Part shown: one piece after another, positions 1-11,639 of the stretch
How positions within the stretch are numbered: the first letter of the stretch is position 1
Layout: each line of letters opens with the position of its first letter
Assembly: GCF_018991925.1 (NCBI RefSeq)
Contig: NW_024736071.1
Location: 12,450,282 to 12,514,281, forward strand
DNA: 64,000 nucleotides
Source of the DNA: Homarus americanus
Lineage: Eukaryota; Arthropoda; Malacostraca; Decapoda; Nephropidae
Direction: 5' to 3'
Made by a program: the position numbers and the translations under genes
Notes under the pieces: model-generated
Told to the model about the DNA's origin: nothing
Databases searched by the model: none
The model's input: only the letters and a program-made list of their open reading frames with translations

Positions 1-3000
1 AGGGCGCCGTGGAGTGTAGGGCGCCGTGTGTGGAGGTGTGTAGGGCCGTGTGTGGAGGAGTGTGTAGGGCGCCGTGTGTGTGGAGGTGTGTAGGGCGACG
101 TGTGTGGAGGAGTGTAGGGCCGTGTGTGGAGGTGTGTAGGGCGCCGTGTGGAGGTGTGTAGGGCGCCGTGTGAGTGGAGGTGTGTAGGCGCCGTGTGTGG
201 AGGTGTGTAGGGCGCCGTGTGGAAGTGTGTAGGCCGTGTGGAGGTGTGTAGGGCGCCGTGTAGAATGTGTGTAGGGCCGTGTGTGGAGGTGTGTAGGGCG
301 CCGTGTGTGGAGGGTGTGTGGGGCGCCGTGTGTGGAGGTGTGTAGGGCGCCGTGTGGAGGGTGTAGGGCGCCGTGTGGGAGGTGGGCGCCGTGTGTGGAG
401 GGTGTGGAGCGCCGTGTGTGGAGGTGTGGGCGCCGTGGTGGAGGTGTAGGCGCCGTGTGTGGGAGGGTGTGTAGGGCGCCGTGTGTGGAGTGTGTGTGGG
501 CGCCGTGTGTGGAGGTGTGTAGGGCAGCCGTGTGTGGAGGGTGTGTAGGGCGCCGTGTGTGGAGGTGTGTAGGGCGCCGTGTGTGGGAGGGTGTAGGGCG
601 CCGTGTGGAGTGTGTGTAGGGCGCCGTGGAGGTGTGTAGGGCGCCGTGTGGAGGTGTGTAGGGCGCCGTGTGGAGGTGTGTGGGGCCGTGTAAGGAGTGT
701 GTAGGGCGCCGTGTGTGGAGGGTGTGTGGGGCGCCGTGTGTGAGGTGTGTAGGGCGCCGTGTGTGGAGGTGTAGGCGCCGTGTGGAGGAGTGGGGCGCCG
801 TGTGTGGGAGTGTGTAGGGCGCCTGTGTGTGGAGGTGTGTAGGGCGCCGTGTGTGGGAGGGGTGTGTAGGGCGCCGTGTGTGGAGGTGTGTGTGAGGTGT
901 GTAGGGCGCCGTGTGTGGAGGTGGTAGGGCGCCGTGTGAGGGTGTGTGTGGGGAACGTGGAGGTGTGTGGGCGCCGTGTGTGGAGGTGTGCAGGCGCCGT
1001 GTGTGGGAGGTGTGTGGGGCGCCGTGTGTGGAGGTGTGTGGGTGCCGTGTGTGGAGGGTGTGTAGGCGCCGTGTGTGGAGGTGTGTGGGGCGCCGTGTGT
1101 GGAGGTGTGGGGCGCCGTGTGTGGAGGTGGTGTGGGGCGCCGTGTGTGGAGGTGTGTGGGGCGCCGTGTGTGGAGGGTGTGTGGGGCGCCGTGTGTGGAG
1201 GTGTGTAGGGCCGTGTGTGGAGGTGTGTAGCTGTGTGTGGAGGTGTAGGGCGCCGTGTGGAGGGAGTGTGTAGGGCGCCGTGTGTGGAGTGTGTGGGCGC
1301 CGTGTGGAGGTGTAAAGGTGTGTGGAGGAGTGTAGGGCGCCGTGTGGAGGTGTAGGCGCCGTGTGGAGGTGTGTAGGGCGCCGTGTGTGTGGAGGTGTAG
1401 GCGCCGTGTGTGGAGGTGTAGCCCGTGTGTGGAGGTGTGCAGGCGCCGTGTGTGGAGGTGTGTAGGGGCCCTGTGTGGAGGTGTGTAGGGCGCCGTGTGT
1501 GGAGGTGTGTAGGGCGCCGTGTGTGGAAGTGTGTGGGCGTGTGGAGGTGTAGGGCACCGTGTGTGGAGGTGTGTGGGGCGCCGTGTGGAGGGGATGTGTA
1601 GCCCGTGGAGGTGTGTAGGGCCCGTGTGTGGAGGAGTGTGTAGGGCGCCGTGTGGAGGTGTGTAGGTGCCGTAGTGGAGGTGTGTAGGGCGCCGTGTGTG
1701 GAGGTGTGTAGGCGCCGTGTGGAGGTGTGTAGGGCGCCGTGTGTGGAGGAGGTGTGGGGCGCCGTGTGGAGGTGTGTGGGCATGTGTGTGGAGTGTGTAG
1801 GGGTGGGGCAAAGGCCGTGTGTGTGGAGGTGTAGGAGTGAGTGGGCGACGTGTGGAGGTGTGTAGGGCGCCGTGTGTGAGGTGTGGGGCGCCGTGTGTGG
1901 AGGTGTGTGGGGCGCCGTGTGTGTGGAGGTGGTTGTAGGGCGCCGTGTGTGGAGGTGTGTAGGGCGACGTGTGTGGAGGTAGGGCGTGTGAGCAGGCGCC
2001 GTGTGGCACCGTGTGAGAAGTGTGTAGGGCGCCGTGTGTGTGGAGGTGTGTAGGGCGCCGTGTGGAGGTGTGGGGCGCCGTGTGTGGAGGAGTGTGTGGG
2101 GCGCCGTGTGTGGAGGTGTGGGGCGCCGTGTGTGGAGGTGTGTGGGGCGCCGTGTGCGGAGGTGTGTAGGGCGCCGTGTGTGGAGGTGTGTAGGGCCGTG
2201 TGTGGAGAGTGTGTAGGGCGCCGTGTGTGGAGGTGTGTAGGCGACGTGTGGAGTGTGTGGCGCCGTGGAGGTGTGTGGGGCGCCGTGTGTGGAGGTGTGT
2301 GGGGCGCTGTGTGGAGGTGTGTAGGGTGCCGTGTGTGGAGGTGTAGGCGCCGTGTGTGGAGGAGTGCAAAGCGCCGTGTGGGTGTGTAGGCGACGTGGTG
2401 GAGGTGTAGGGCGCCGTGTGTGGAGGTGCAGGCGCCGTGTGGAGGAAGTTGTAGGCGCCGTGTGTGGAGGTGTGTAGGGCGCCGTGCGTGGAGGTGTGTG
2501 GGCGCCGTGTGGAGGAGGTGTGGGGCGCCGTGTGGGAGGTGTGTAGGGCGCCGTGTGGAGGAGTGTTGTAGGGGTGCCGTGTGGAGAGGTGTAGGGCGCC
2601 GTGTGTGGAGGTGTAGGGCGCCGTGTGTGGAGGAGTGTAGGGGCCGTGTGTGGAGGAGTGTGGGGCGCCGTGTGTGGAGGTGTGTGAGGCGCCGTGTGTG
2701 GAGGTGTGTGGGGCGCCGTGTGTGGAGGTGTGTGGGTGCCGTGTGTGGAGGTGTAGGGCGCGTGTGTGGAGGTGTGTAGGGCCGCGTGTGGAGGTGTGTA
2801 GGTGCCGTGTGTGAGGTGTAGGGCGACGTGTGAGGTGTGTAGGGCCGTGTGTGTGGAGGTGTGTGGGCGCCGTGTGTGGAGGGAGTGTAGGGGCCGTGTG
2901 TGGAGGTGTGTGGGGCGACGTGTGGAGGTGTGTAGGCGCCGTGTGTGTGGAGGTGTGTGGGGCCGTGATGAGTGTGTAGGCGCCGTGTGGAGGTGTAGGG

Positions 3001-6000
3001 CACCGTGTGTGGAGGTGTGTGGGGCGCCGTGTGTGAGGTGTGGGGCGCCGTGTGTGGGGTGTGTGTAGGCGCCGTGTGTGTGAGGCACGCCGTGTGGAGG
3101 TGTGGGCGCCGTGTGGGGTGTGTGGGGCGCCGTGTGTGAGTGTGTGGGGCCCGTGTGTGTGAGGTGTGTAGGCGCCGTGTGCAGGAGTGTGTGGGCGCCG
3201 TGTGTGGAGGTGTGTGGGGCGCCGTGTGGAGGTGGAGGCCGTGTGAGTGTGAAGCCCGTGTGGAGGTGTGTGGGGCGCCGTGTGTGGAGGTGTGTGGGGC
3301 GCCGTGTGTGGAGGTGTGTGTAGGGCGCCGTGTGTGGGAGGTGTGTGGGCGCCGTGTGTGGAGGTGTAGGGCGCCGTGTGTGGAGTGTAGGGCGCCGTGT
3401 GTGGAAGGGTGTAGGGCGCCGTGTGTGAGGTGTAGGCGCCGTGTGTGGAGGTGTGTGGGGCGCCGTGTGTGGGAGGTGTGGGGCGCCGTGTGTGGAGGTG
3501 TGTAGGGTGCTGTGTGTGGAGGTGTGTGGGGCGCCGTGTGTGGAGGTGTGTGGGGCGCCGTGTGGAGGTGTGGGCGCCGTGTGTGGAGGTGGGGCGCCGT
3601 GTGTGGAGGTGTGTAGGGCGCCTGCATGTGAACGTGTGTGGAGGTGTGTGGGCGCCGTGTGGGGGGTGTGTAGGGCGCCGTAGGTGTGTGGAGGTGTGTA
3701 GGGCGCCGTGTGTGTGGAGGTGTAGGGCGCCGTGTGTGGAGGTGGTAGGGCGCCGTGTGGAGGTGTGTAGGGTGCCGTGGGGAATGTGGCAGGTGTGGGA
3801 GGTGTGTAGGTGCCGTGTGTAGTGTGGGGCGCCGTGTGTGGGTGGTGCCGTGTGGAGAGGTGTGTAGGGCGCCGTGTGGAGGTGTAGCACCGTGTGTGGA
3901 GGTGTGTAGGGCGCCGTGTGAGGTGTGTAGGGTGCCGTGTGGAGGTGTGTGGGGCGCCGTGTGTGGAGGTGTGTAGGGTGCCGTGTGTGGAGGTGTGGGG
4001 CGCCGTGTGTGGAGGTGTGTGGGTGCCGTGTGTGGAGGTGTGGGGCGCCGTGTGGAGGTGTGTGGGTGCCGTGTGTGGAGGTGTGAGGCGCCGTGTGTGG
4101 GGTGTGTAGGGCGCCGTGTGTGGAGGTGTGGGGCGCCGTGTGTGGGTGTGTAGGTGCAGTGAGTGTGTAGGGTGCCGTGTGTGGAGGTGTGTGGGTGCCG
4201 CGTGTGGGGTGTTGGGCGCCGTGTGGAGGTGTGTGGGGCGCCGTGTGGAGGTGTGTAGGGCGCCGTGTGAGGTGTGTGGGGCCGTGTGTGGAGTGTGGGG
4301 CGCTGTGTGTGGAGGTGTGTAGGGTGCCGTGTGTGTGGGGTGTGTGAGGGCACCGTGTGTGGAGGTGTGTGGGGCGCCGTGTGTGGAGGTGTAGGGCGCC
4401 GTGTGTGGAGGTGGTGTGAGGGCGCCGTGTGGAGGTGTGTAGGTGCCGTGTGGTGGGGGTGTGTGGGGCGCCGTGTGTGGGGTGTGTAGGGCGCCGTGTG
4501 TGTGGAGGTGTGTGGGCGCCGTGTGTGAGGTGTGTGGGTGCCGTGTGTGGAGGGGTGTAGGGCGCCGGGAGAAAGTGTGTGTGAGGCGTGTGTGGGGTGA
4601 GGGCGCCGTGTGTGTGGTAGGGCGCCGTGTGTGGAGGTGTGTGGGGCGTGTGGAGGAGTGCCGTGTGGAGGTGTGTAGGGCGCCGTGTGGGTGTAGGTGC
4701 CGTGTGTGGAGGTGCGCCCGTGTGGAGGTGAGGGCGCCGTGTGGGAAGCGTGTGGAGGTGTGGGGCGCCGTGTGGAGGTGTGGGGCGCCGTGTGTGGAGG
4801 TGGTGGGGTAGGGCGCCGTGTGTGTGGAGGTGTGTGGGGCGCCGTGTGGGAGGTGTGAGGTGAGGTGTAGGGTGCCGTGTGTGGAGGGAGTGTAGGGCGC
4901 CGTGTGTGGAGGGGGCGCCGTGTGGAGGTGTGTGGGCGCTGTGTGTGGAGGTGTGTGGGGTGCCGTGTGTGGAGGTGTGTGGGGCGCCGTGTGTGGGTGT
5001 GTGTGGGGCGCCGTGTGTGGAGGCGTGGTGTGGAGGAGTGGGGCGCCGTGTGTGAGGTGTGGGCCGTGTGTGGAGGAGTGTGGGGCGCCGTGTGTGGAGG
5101 TGTGTGCCGTGGAGGTGTGTGGGGTGCCGTGTGTGGAGGTGTGGGGCGCCGTGTGTGTGAGGTGTGTGGGGCGCCGTGTGTGAGAGGTGTGTAGGGCGAC
5201 GTGTGGAGGTAGAAAGTGTGTGGGGTGTGTAGGCCGTGTGTGGAGGTGTGTAGGGCCAAACGTGTGTGGAGGTGTGCCGTGGACGTGTGTAGGGCGCCGT
5301 GCGGAGGTGTAGGCGCCGTGTGTGGAGGTGTGTGGGGCGCCGTGTGTGGAGGTGGTGTGGGGCGCCGTGTGTGGAGGTGTGTGGGGCGCCGTGTGTGGAG
5401 GGTGTGTGGGGCGCCGTGTGTGGAGGTGTGGGGCGCCGTGTGTGGGTGTGTGGGGTGCCGTGTGTGGAGGTGTGTGGGGCGCCGTGTGTGAGTGTAGGGC
5501 GCCGTGTGTGGAGGGTGTGTAGGGTGCCGTGTGTGGAGGTGTGTGGGGCTGCGTGTGGTGTGTGGGGCGCCGTGTGGAGGTGTGTGTGGCACCGTGTGTG
5601 GAGGGTGTGTAGGCCGTGGAGGAGTGTTGTAGGGCGCCGTGTGGAGGTGTGTGGGCGCCGTGTGTGGAGGTGTGTGGGGCGCCGTGTGTGAGGTAGTGTG
5701 TAGCGCCGCTGTGTGGAGGTGTGTGGGGCGCTGTGTGTGGAGGTGTGGGGCGCCGTGTGGAGGTGTGTGGGGCGCCGTGTGGAGGGGCGCCGTGTGTGGA
5801 GGTGTGTGGGCGCCGTGTGGGAGGTGTGGGGCGCCTGTGTGTGGAGGTGTGTAGGGCGCCGTGTGTGGAGGGAGTGTTGTGGGGTGCCGTGTGGGAGGTG
5901 TGTGGGGCGCCGTGTGGAGGTGTGTAGGGCGCCGTGTGTGGAGGTGTGTAGGGCGCCGTGTGTGGAGGATGTTGTAGGGAACCGGTGTGTGGAGGTGTGT

Positions 6001-6122
6001 TGTAGGGCGCCGTGTGTGGAGATGTTGGGCGCCGTGTGGAGGAGTGTGTAGGGCGCCGTGTGGAGGTGTGTGGAGCGCCGTGTGTGGAAGGTGTAGGGCG
6101 CCGTGTGTGGAGGAGGTTGTAG
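1..6122. repeat. GC-rich ~24-bp minisatellite/satellite array
   Basis: The whole stretch is degenerate tandem copies of a ~24-bp G/T-rich unit built from GGCGCCGTGTGTGG followed by AGGTGTGTAG or AGGTGTGTGG. Each unit carries the GGCGCC palindrome, so CpG is regularly spaced. Copies differ by substitutions (GGTGCC, GGCGAC) and by many one- to four-base indels, mostly in G and GT runs. Because 24 is a multiple of three, open frames up to 130 residues appear (RRVWRCVGAPCVEV-like), but all are repeat translations. The array runs off the left edge of the window. About 250 copies is my estimate from length divided by unit. Confidence 0.95.
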
Positions 6123-6640
6123 GGGTGGTATGTGTGTACCTGGAGCTGGTCTTGGACGCGTGGAGAGCGGAGGATTTTAGGACGTATGAAAGAGATATTT
6201 TGCCTAAGTGTAGGGGGTGTTACTGGCTATATGTAGGGGTGTTACTGGATATAATTAAGTAGATACGAAGAGAGAATATAGGAAGAGATGCAGAAGTGAA
6301 GGAGATTATGAAGTGGAATGATGAAAAAAGAGAGAGGCGTTAGTGCCTCCCTCGTCTTGACCGTGCAGGGGGAGGGGAGACGTGGGAGTTGCAGCACAAT
6401 GGTTTGAGGATTTAGCTGGAAGAGTGGGTGGGAGAGGGTGGTGTGGAGAGTGGGTGGCAAGAAGTGGGTGGGAGAGGGTAATGGAAGAGGCAGGAATGGA
6501 TGTGTGTAGGTGGATGGAGAGGTGATGGAAGGTGAGTGGGAGAGAAGATGGAAGAGGAATGGTATAAAATAATAGAACAATAAACATTTAAATTAAATAA
6601 CCATAACAAATACAGTCCTGAGTAATTTGAAATGAACTTG
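6123..6640. other. flank of the satellite, with a short GTGGGTGGGAGAGGGT repeat
   Basis: Sequence leaves the minisatellite near 6123 and becomes unique. One frame continues out of the array to a stop at 6262 (ending VGVLLDIIK) but resembles no family I know. From about 6415 to 6546 there are loose copies of a G-rich 16-20-bp motif (GTGGGTGGGAGAGGGT). The last ~100 bases are AT-rich. No gene is recognised. Confidence 0.6.
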
Positions 6641-6687
6641 AACACACACACACACACACACTAAACACACACACACACACACATCAA

Positions 6688-6719
<32 letters not shown>

Positions 6720-6722
6720 ATA
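6641..6722. repeat. (CA)n microsatellite, interrupted
   Basis: CA dinucleotide run broken by CTAA and TCAA interruptions. Confidence 0.98.
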
Positions 6723-6974
6723 AAACATAAGATTAGTTACCTCTTCTCGAGTGTAACATTTAATTATTTAAATTTTATTCAGAATCATTTAAATTTAGGA
6801 AAAAAATTAAATCGTTCCCAATGCCGTGGTGTTTTTTTATGATAGTCACATGAAAGCAATTTTTCTTGAGATTTTATTGTTATTGTTATTGTTATTGTTA
6901 TTGTTATTATTATTATTATTATTGATGTTGTTAGGTGATGGAAAAGCTTATTCTTTATCATTTGCTTAGCTCTG
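6723..6974. other. AT-rich unique sequence with (TTATTG)n
   Basis: AT-rich with no coding signal. A TTATTG hexamer run grading into (TTA)n lies at about 6875-6924. Confidence 0.7.
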
Positions 6975-6981
6975 GAGAGAG

Positions 6982-7031
<50 letters not shown>
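6975..7031. repeat. (GA)n microsatellite
   Basis: 57 bases of GA with a single AA interruption. It is the first of many similar-sized GA/CT runs in the window. Confidence 0.98.
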
Positions 7032-7033
<2 letters not shown>

Positions 7034-7425
7034 ACCTAGGCAACAAAATACACTGATGACCCGAAATAAGAGGTTTAATTAGTCTTTTGTGAAGGTATTG
7101 TGAGAATTTACCTGGATTGGGGGAGATTAGCTAACACCTTGGTACGTTGTGCAAGGTTCTAAATGCGCCAGGATTGGTCAGAATGTGTTAGAATTAGGTG
7201 GGATTAGACGAGATTAGGTGTGTTTAGTTGTGTAAAGTAGGTGGGTGAATATATTATATGATGAGCTGTGTTGTGGGGGTCGTATAGTGATACACACACA
7301 CAACCACATCCACATCCTCCCACCCCACACATCCACCTTCATTCATCCACACCCCGTAACACAACAAAACACCCACCCCTTCTCTGTGCGCTACGTCAAC
7401 ACCATACACTTTATTTTTTTCTTGT

Positions 7426-7456
<31 letters not shown>

Positions 7457-7840
7457 AAAAAAGCTGCCTTTGTTGTATACTAAGAATAATAACCAATAAC
7501 TTCAATAAACATAAAAGACCTTCCTTCTTCACATCTATCATCACCTCCTGTAGAAGAACAATACCGAGGTGATTTTTTGTGGTGTGTCCTGCGGCTCCTA
7601 CAATAACACGGGTGATGGGCGTGTATATGGGGGGGGGGGGTGTAGGGGCGGGCCAACATTGTGTAGTGTTCCGCTCCTTGGGTTCATCCTTCCTGACACA
7701 CGTAAAAAAAGAAAAGTATGGTTGAGGAATTTCTCCCATACGAATTTCATATCAGAGGGTTGAGTTTTTATTGGCCAGTGCAACTTTTTTGGAAAATAGA
7801 CAAACAGTAAGTTATAGTTGAGACCATAATAAGGGTGAAC

Positions 7841-7841
<1 letters not shown>
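7032..7841. other. unique sequence, no recognised gene
   Basis: Mixed AT-rich DNA holding a CA/ACC-rich patch (7290-7375), a (GA)12 run (7433-7456) and a G10 homopolymer near 7631. Open frames here (for example 7254-7739 minus) run through low-complexity CA/GT and GA tracts and show no family resemblance. I see no splice-bounded exon. Confidence 0.6.

Positions 7842-7895
<54 letters not shown>
7842..7895. repeat. (TC)n microsatellite
   Basis: Uninterrupted (TC)27. Confidence 0.98.
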
Positions 7896-7898
<3 letters not shown>

Positions 7899-8457
7899 GG
7901 TAGGATGAGTCAGCGGTATATGCCTCCTGGTCACCCTCTTAAGTCCAGCACCTCACTATTGTCAAGTAATGGTCGTAATATGTAGATGCGGGGAGACCTT
8001 CCGTTAAGGCCTGGCATTGATGTAGTGTTTTGGGGACTATTTATTTCAGCGAAGATCATTAACTTGGTGAAAAATAACTCGGCTTTGTTTTGGTGAAGAT
8101 ATCATGTTGTTGTGATCGTGGTGAAGTTATCTTGTTATTGTTATCTTGGTGAGAATGTCTTGTTATTATTGTTAACTTGGTGAACATATCTGAAATTCAT
8201 CGCTGCTTTTGGTGAAATGCGTTAGAATCATGGACAAAAATCCCGTGAGGAATCTAAACTTGGTGACATTAAATCAAGCAACACGGAGACGCCTGGTGAA
8301 CTTACTTGTACACCAGCACAAGACCTTCCTGACGGTGCCCTGACATTAGTGCACACATTCATGGAAAATTTCATAGACAATTTGGAAGGAGTGAGAATCA
8401 ATATTTCCTGCGGTAAGGTGGGGAAGGGGGGGGGGTGGCAGCTGAGACACTACAATA
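7896..8457. other. unique sequence with a loose CTTGGTGAA repeat
   Basis: From about 8058 to 8190 a ~40-bp degenerate unit recurs three to four times (AACTTGGTGAA, TTTTGGTGAAG, ATCTTGGTGAGA, TTAACTTGGTGAA). The rest is unique AT-rich DNA ending in a G-run at 8418-8435. No gene is recognised. Confidence 0.55.
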
Positions 8458-8612
8458 AACAACAACAACAACAACCACCACCACCACCACCACCTCTGAA
8501 TACAACACCACCGCCACCTCTGGATACATCACCACCACCATCACCTCTGGATACATCACCACCACCACCACCTCTGGATACACCATCACCACCACCTCTG
8601 GACACAACCTCT
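8458..8612. repeat. CAA/CCA repeat with a ~27-30-bp higher unit
   Basis: (CAA)n passes into (CCA)n, then into a ~30-bp unit: a run of CAC triplets followed by CTCTGGATACAT. On the plus strand it reads as PPPPLDTSPPP. The frame 8349-8651 that contains it has no other support, so I treat it as a repeat and not a proline-rich gene. Confidence 0.9.
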
Positions 8613-9520
8613 AACAACCCCATCAAATGTTTATGGGTAATTTCAATGTGAGAGAAGTCAACATGTGCCTCTACCTTCCTCATACACTTCGTTGTTTGGG
8701 AGGTTATTCCTACGGTGTAACATAGCATCGAAATATATTGAAACGTAACGATTAATGGTGAAACGTTTTTTATTCGGTGATGTGAGAGCCGTACAAGTTA
8801 TAGTCAAATGATGGCTTGGTAACTTTGAAGAACGGAAGAACATAAAACGGTGAAGAACAATGAAGAACCGAGTGGATTTTTATTTTAAGGTTGAGGAACA
8901 TTTTGTCGACTCTGGCGTTACCATTGTTGTGTTACTCCTACACCAGATGTCTCCACCGTCGTGTCAACATAGGTAGTATATGATTGATCAGAACCTACAT
9001 AGTCACATTCCACTGTTATGAAGAAAAGAAAAAGTTTGCTGATACCTTACCTTACCTTACCTTACCTTACCTTACCTTACCTTGTACTATCCCCGCACAC
9101 TAAACCTCTTATATCTTGACGTATATTTGAAGATTTGACAAGAATATACCTGAGTAAAATTATAATATGTGGGACAAGTCGTAGTGTTTAAAATTTTGAC
9201 TGACTGATTTTTTTGATACATCGTCTGTTTTTTTTTCGTTCAGGTGTCATATGGACTATAAGGCGTGTTAAGAGTCTTTTGAACATGTTAAGTGCATGAC
9301 TCGTCCACAACACATACGAAATCCTTCACGCAGTGTTGTGTTTTAATGACTCACTGTGTATGGTTTATTTCTGACCGTGGACGAACAGCTCACTTATGCC
9401 AGATGATGATAATTAAAAAAAAGAAAAAAAAATTGGTTAGATATTGTCTGTTTCACAATAGGAGTGGCTGCCAGCGGATGAATACAGATCACCAGAGAAA
9501 AGTATAGTACTGTATAGTGT
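8613..9520. other. AT-rich unique sequence with (CTTAC)n
   Basis: A pentamer run (CTTAC)8 lies at 9044-9083. It is ACCTT/AAGGT, not the telomeric CCTAA/TTAGG. Otherwise the region is unique, AT-rich and without a recognised coding segment. Confidence 0.65.
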
Positions 9521-9653
9521 TCACATGAAAATTAGACACCCCAGCTTATTTCACCTGTTGATTAACCACCTTAGCGCAACCTACAGGGTTAAGTTAGCGC
9601 TAGAAGAGTTAACTTTACAGTGAATTAAGCTGGGGTATCGAATCTTCCGGTGA
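9521..9653. mobile_element. foldback (palindromic MITE-like) element, copy A
   Basis: About 133 bp, with an imperfect terminal inverted repeat of about 37 bp. The left end reads TCACATGAAAATTAGACACC; the reverse complement of the right end begins TCACCGGAAGATTCGATACC, and both continue through CCCAGCTTA. The inner arms also pair partly (GTTGATTAACCACC against GAGTTAACT). The loop contains GGGTTAAGTTAGCG. There is no ORF, so it must be non-autonomous if mobile. I could not define a target duplication. Four related copies lie in this window, which is the main support. Confidence 0.75.
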
Positions 9654-10222
9654 TTCGAACTTAGAGGTGTTATAATTAAACAGGTAATATAGGTGGATTG
9701 GGTAAGGCGATGGTAAGAGGACACTAGATAGCAGCGTGTAAACGTTGGCGAAATGCGAGTTACTGAAATTTCCAGAGATCCTGTGGAGTTATAGAGAAGA
9801 ACGTTGTGTTTACCAAGGCATTAGAGAGAGTATGTGAACACCTTGAGAACTAAACGCACACTATGAACGTATCTGAGAGACCATCACGACGCCGTTCACT
9901 AATACCCCCTCCTAACCCTACTGTACTGTGTTGCAAGGTCGCACGCGTTAACACCGCGAATCTTTTCCTCCTAATTAGTGATGTAATTAAGGTATCTAAT
10001 GATCTCACATTTATTTTAAGCACTTCCAAAATGGCTTCGAATTTACACCGAGACTCTTGCCTTTATTAGATACGTTGTGAGGGTCTTAGCAAAGCGAGGA
10101 TCATTGATGGTGTAGGATAATTCAGACTCGGGATCTCCATCTTGGTCTTGACTCACCAAACACAGTGAGATAATTCGCTCGTAAAATTAAAAAGAGAACT
10201 CGAGTAACAAACTTAATCACAC
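9654..10222. other. unique sequence, no recognised gene
   Basis: AT-balanced unique DNA. The 68-residue frame at 9863-10069 has no recognisable features. I see nothing further. Confidence 0.6.
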
Positions 10223-10329
10223 ACAATCAAAATTGGAATCGTTACTGAGAATCAATTCGGAATTTTTATGCAGAATCAAAATCGGAATCTTTATGCAGAA
10301 TCAAAATCGGAATCTCCATACAGAATCAA
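10223..10329. repeat. 25-bp tandem repeat, ~4 copies
   Basis: The unit contains GCAGAATCAAAATCGGAAT plus CTTTAT. Two copies near the middle are identical and the outer copies are diverged. Confidence 0.85.
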
Positions 10330-10514
10330 CTCCTTATGGAAGAGGCGCATCGTCCTCCCGTCAACACAGTGATGTTTTTATTGTACCGAAAATACTGAAC
10401 CGTTTTACACGTAGAGAAGACAATGGCAATAACGGATAATATATAGACACAGAGGAGGATAATAGAGCCGCTAAACCATAAAAATTGCTCCACGAAAATA
10501 ACCAGTGAAGAGAA
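10330..10514. other. unique sequence
   Basis: Short unique interval between two tandem repeats; nothing recognised. Confidence 0.6.
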
Positions 10515-10865
10515 AGAGGTCAAAGTCATGCAGGAAGGAAGTAAGTCAGGTCAAAGTTCATGCAAGAAGGAAGTAAGTCAGGTCAAAGTTCATGCAAGAA
10601 GGAAAGGAAATAAGTTCAAGAGAAAAAGCAGATAGTCAGGTCAAAGTTCATGCAGAAGAATAGTCAGGTCAAAGTTCATGAAGAAGGAGAAGAGAAGTCT
10701 CAAGACAAAGAAGGAAATCAAGTCATCAAGAGGAAGAAGCAGTCAAAGTTCGCAAGAAGGAATAAAAAAGTTCATCAAGAAGAAGAACAGCAAGTTCATA
10801 GAAGGAAAAGCAAGTTCAGCAAGAAGGAAGTAAGTCAGGTCAAAGTTCATGCAAGAAGGAAGTAT
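10515..10865. repeat. purine-rich ~32-bp degenerate tandem repeat
   Basis: Repeated phrase GTCAGGTCAAAGTTCATGC followed by AAGAAGGAAGTAA, with partial and scrambled copies in the middle (AGTTCAAGA, GAAGAAG) and clean copies at both ends. Confidence 0.85.
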
Positions 10866-11146
10866 GTGAGGTCACTGTGTGTCTTGTATTTGTTCTCCCA
10901 AGGTCATCCCAGACTACCGTGTAAAGGGGAAATTCCTTGACAGGTTTACGGGGATGTGGGTTTTGATGACGAGTTATAAAGGACAGCGAGTCTGTTTCAA
11001 AGTTCCCCTGCTAAGATTTTCCCCTAACTGAGAAGGTATCTTAACTGGGTCTATCTCAAATGTTCCCTAGGTTCATATTTTCCCCTAACTGGTGATGTGA
11101 GAAGATATGTTAACTGGCTCCCCTAACTGGTAATATTAAAATATAA
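10866..11146. repeat. loose TTTTCCCCTAACTG repeat in unique DNA
   Basis: Between about 10995 and 11130 the phrase TTTTCCCCTAACTG and its partner TTAACTGG(G/C)TC recur two to three times at 60-70-bp spacing. The remainder is unique. Confidence 0.5.
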
Positions 11147-11366
11147 TAAAACTATCGTAACACAACAACACTATCGTAACACAACAACACTATCGTAACA
11201 CAACATCATCATCGTAACACATTAACAAACTGTCGTAACACAACAACACTATCGTAACACAACAAAACTATCGTAACACATCATCATCGTAACACAATAA
11301 ACAAAACTATCGTAACACAACAACACTATCGTAACACAACAAAACTATCGTAACAGACAATAATAA
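11147..11366. repeat. 18-19-bp tandem repeat (CTATCGTAACACAACAA)
   Basis: About 11-12 copies of ACTATCGTAACACAACAAC with 1-4-bp length variants (ATCATCGTAACACAA). Confidence 0.93.
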
Positions 11367-11494
11367 AACTGTGGTAAGACTATAATCGCGGGCCTTGACA
11401 GTGAACATGGTGGGCCCTTCAACTGCCGGCGTGGGAGTCGTTCGTTTAAGAGTTTAACCAGAACGGCTATTGACCGAGGCACGGAGGGAGGGAC
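11367..11494. other. unique GC-balanced interval
   Basis: Unique, with no recognised gene. Confidence 0.5.
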
Positions 11495-11537
11495 GCACAC
11501 ACACACACACACACACACACTTGTAACTTTAATGGTT

Positions 11538-11575
<38 letters not shown>
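11495..11575. repeat. (AC)n - palindromic core - (TG)n inverted repeat
   Basis: (AC)13 is followed by a core in which GTAAC (11523-11527) faces GTTAC (11535-11539) around a 7-base loop, then (TG)18. The two microsatellites are each other's reverse complement, so the whole can fold as one long hairpin or cruciform. Confidence 0.9.
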
Positions 11576-11578
<3 letters not shown>

Positions 11579-11639
11579 GACATTGTAGACACGCCAACAT
11601 ACACATGTACAGGTCCAGGAGTAGATATTGAGTCGGACA

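Noticed and set aside
281..6051. Many Cys/Val/Trp-rich open frames of 60-130 residues
   Set aside because: All are translations of the 24-bp minisatellite, occur in overlapping frames and have no start context or domain. Cysteine comes from GTGTGT.
9044..9083. (CTTAC)n as a telomere repeat
   Set aside because: The pentamer is ACCTT/AAGGT, not CCTAA/TTAGG.
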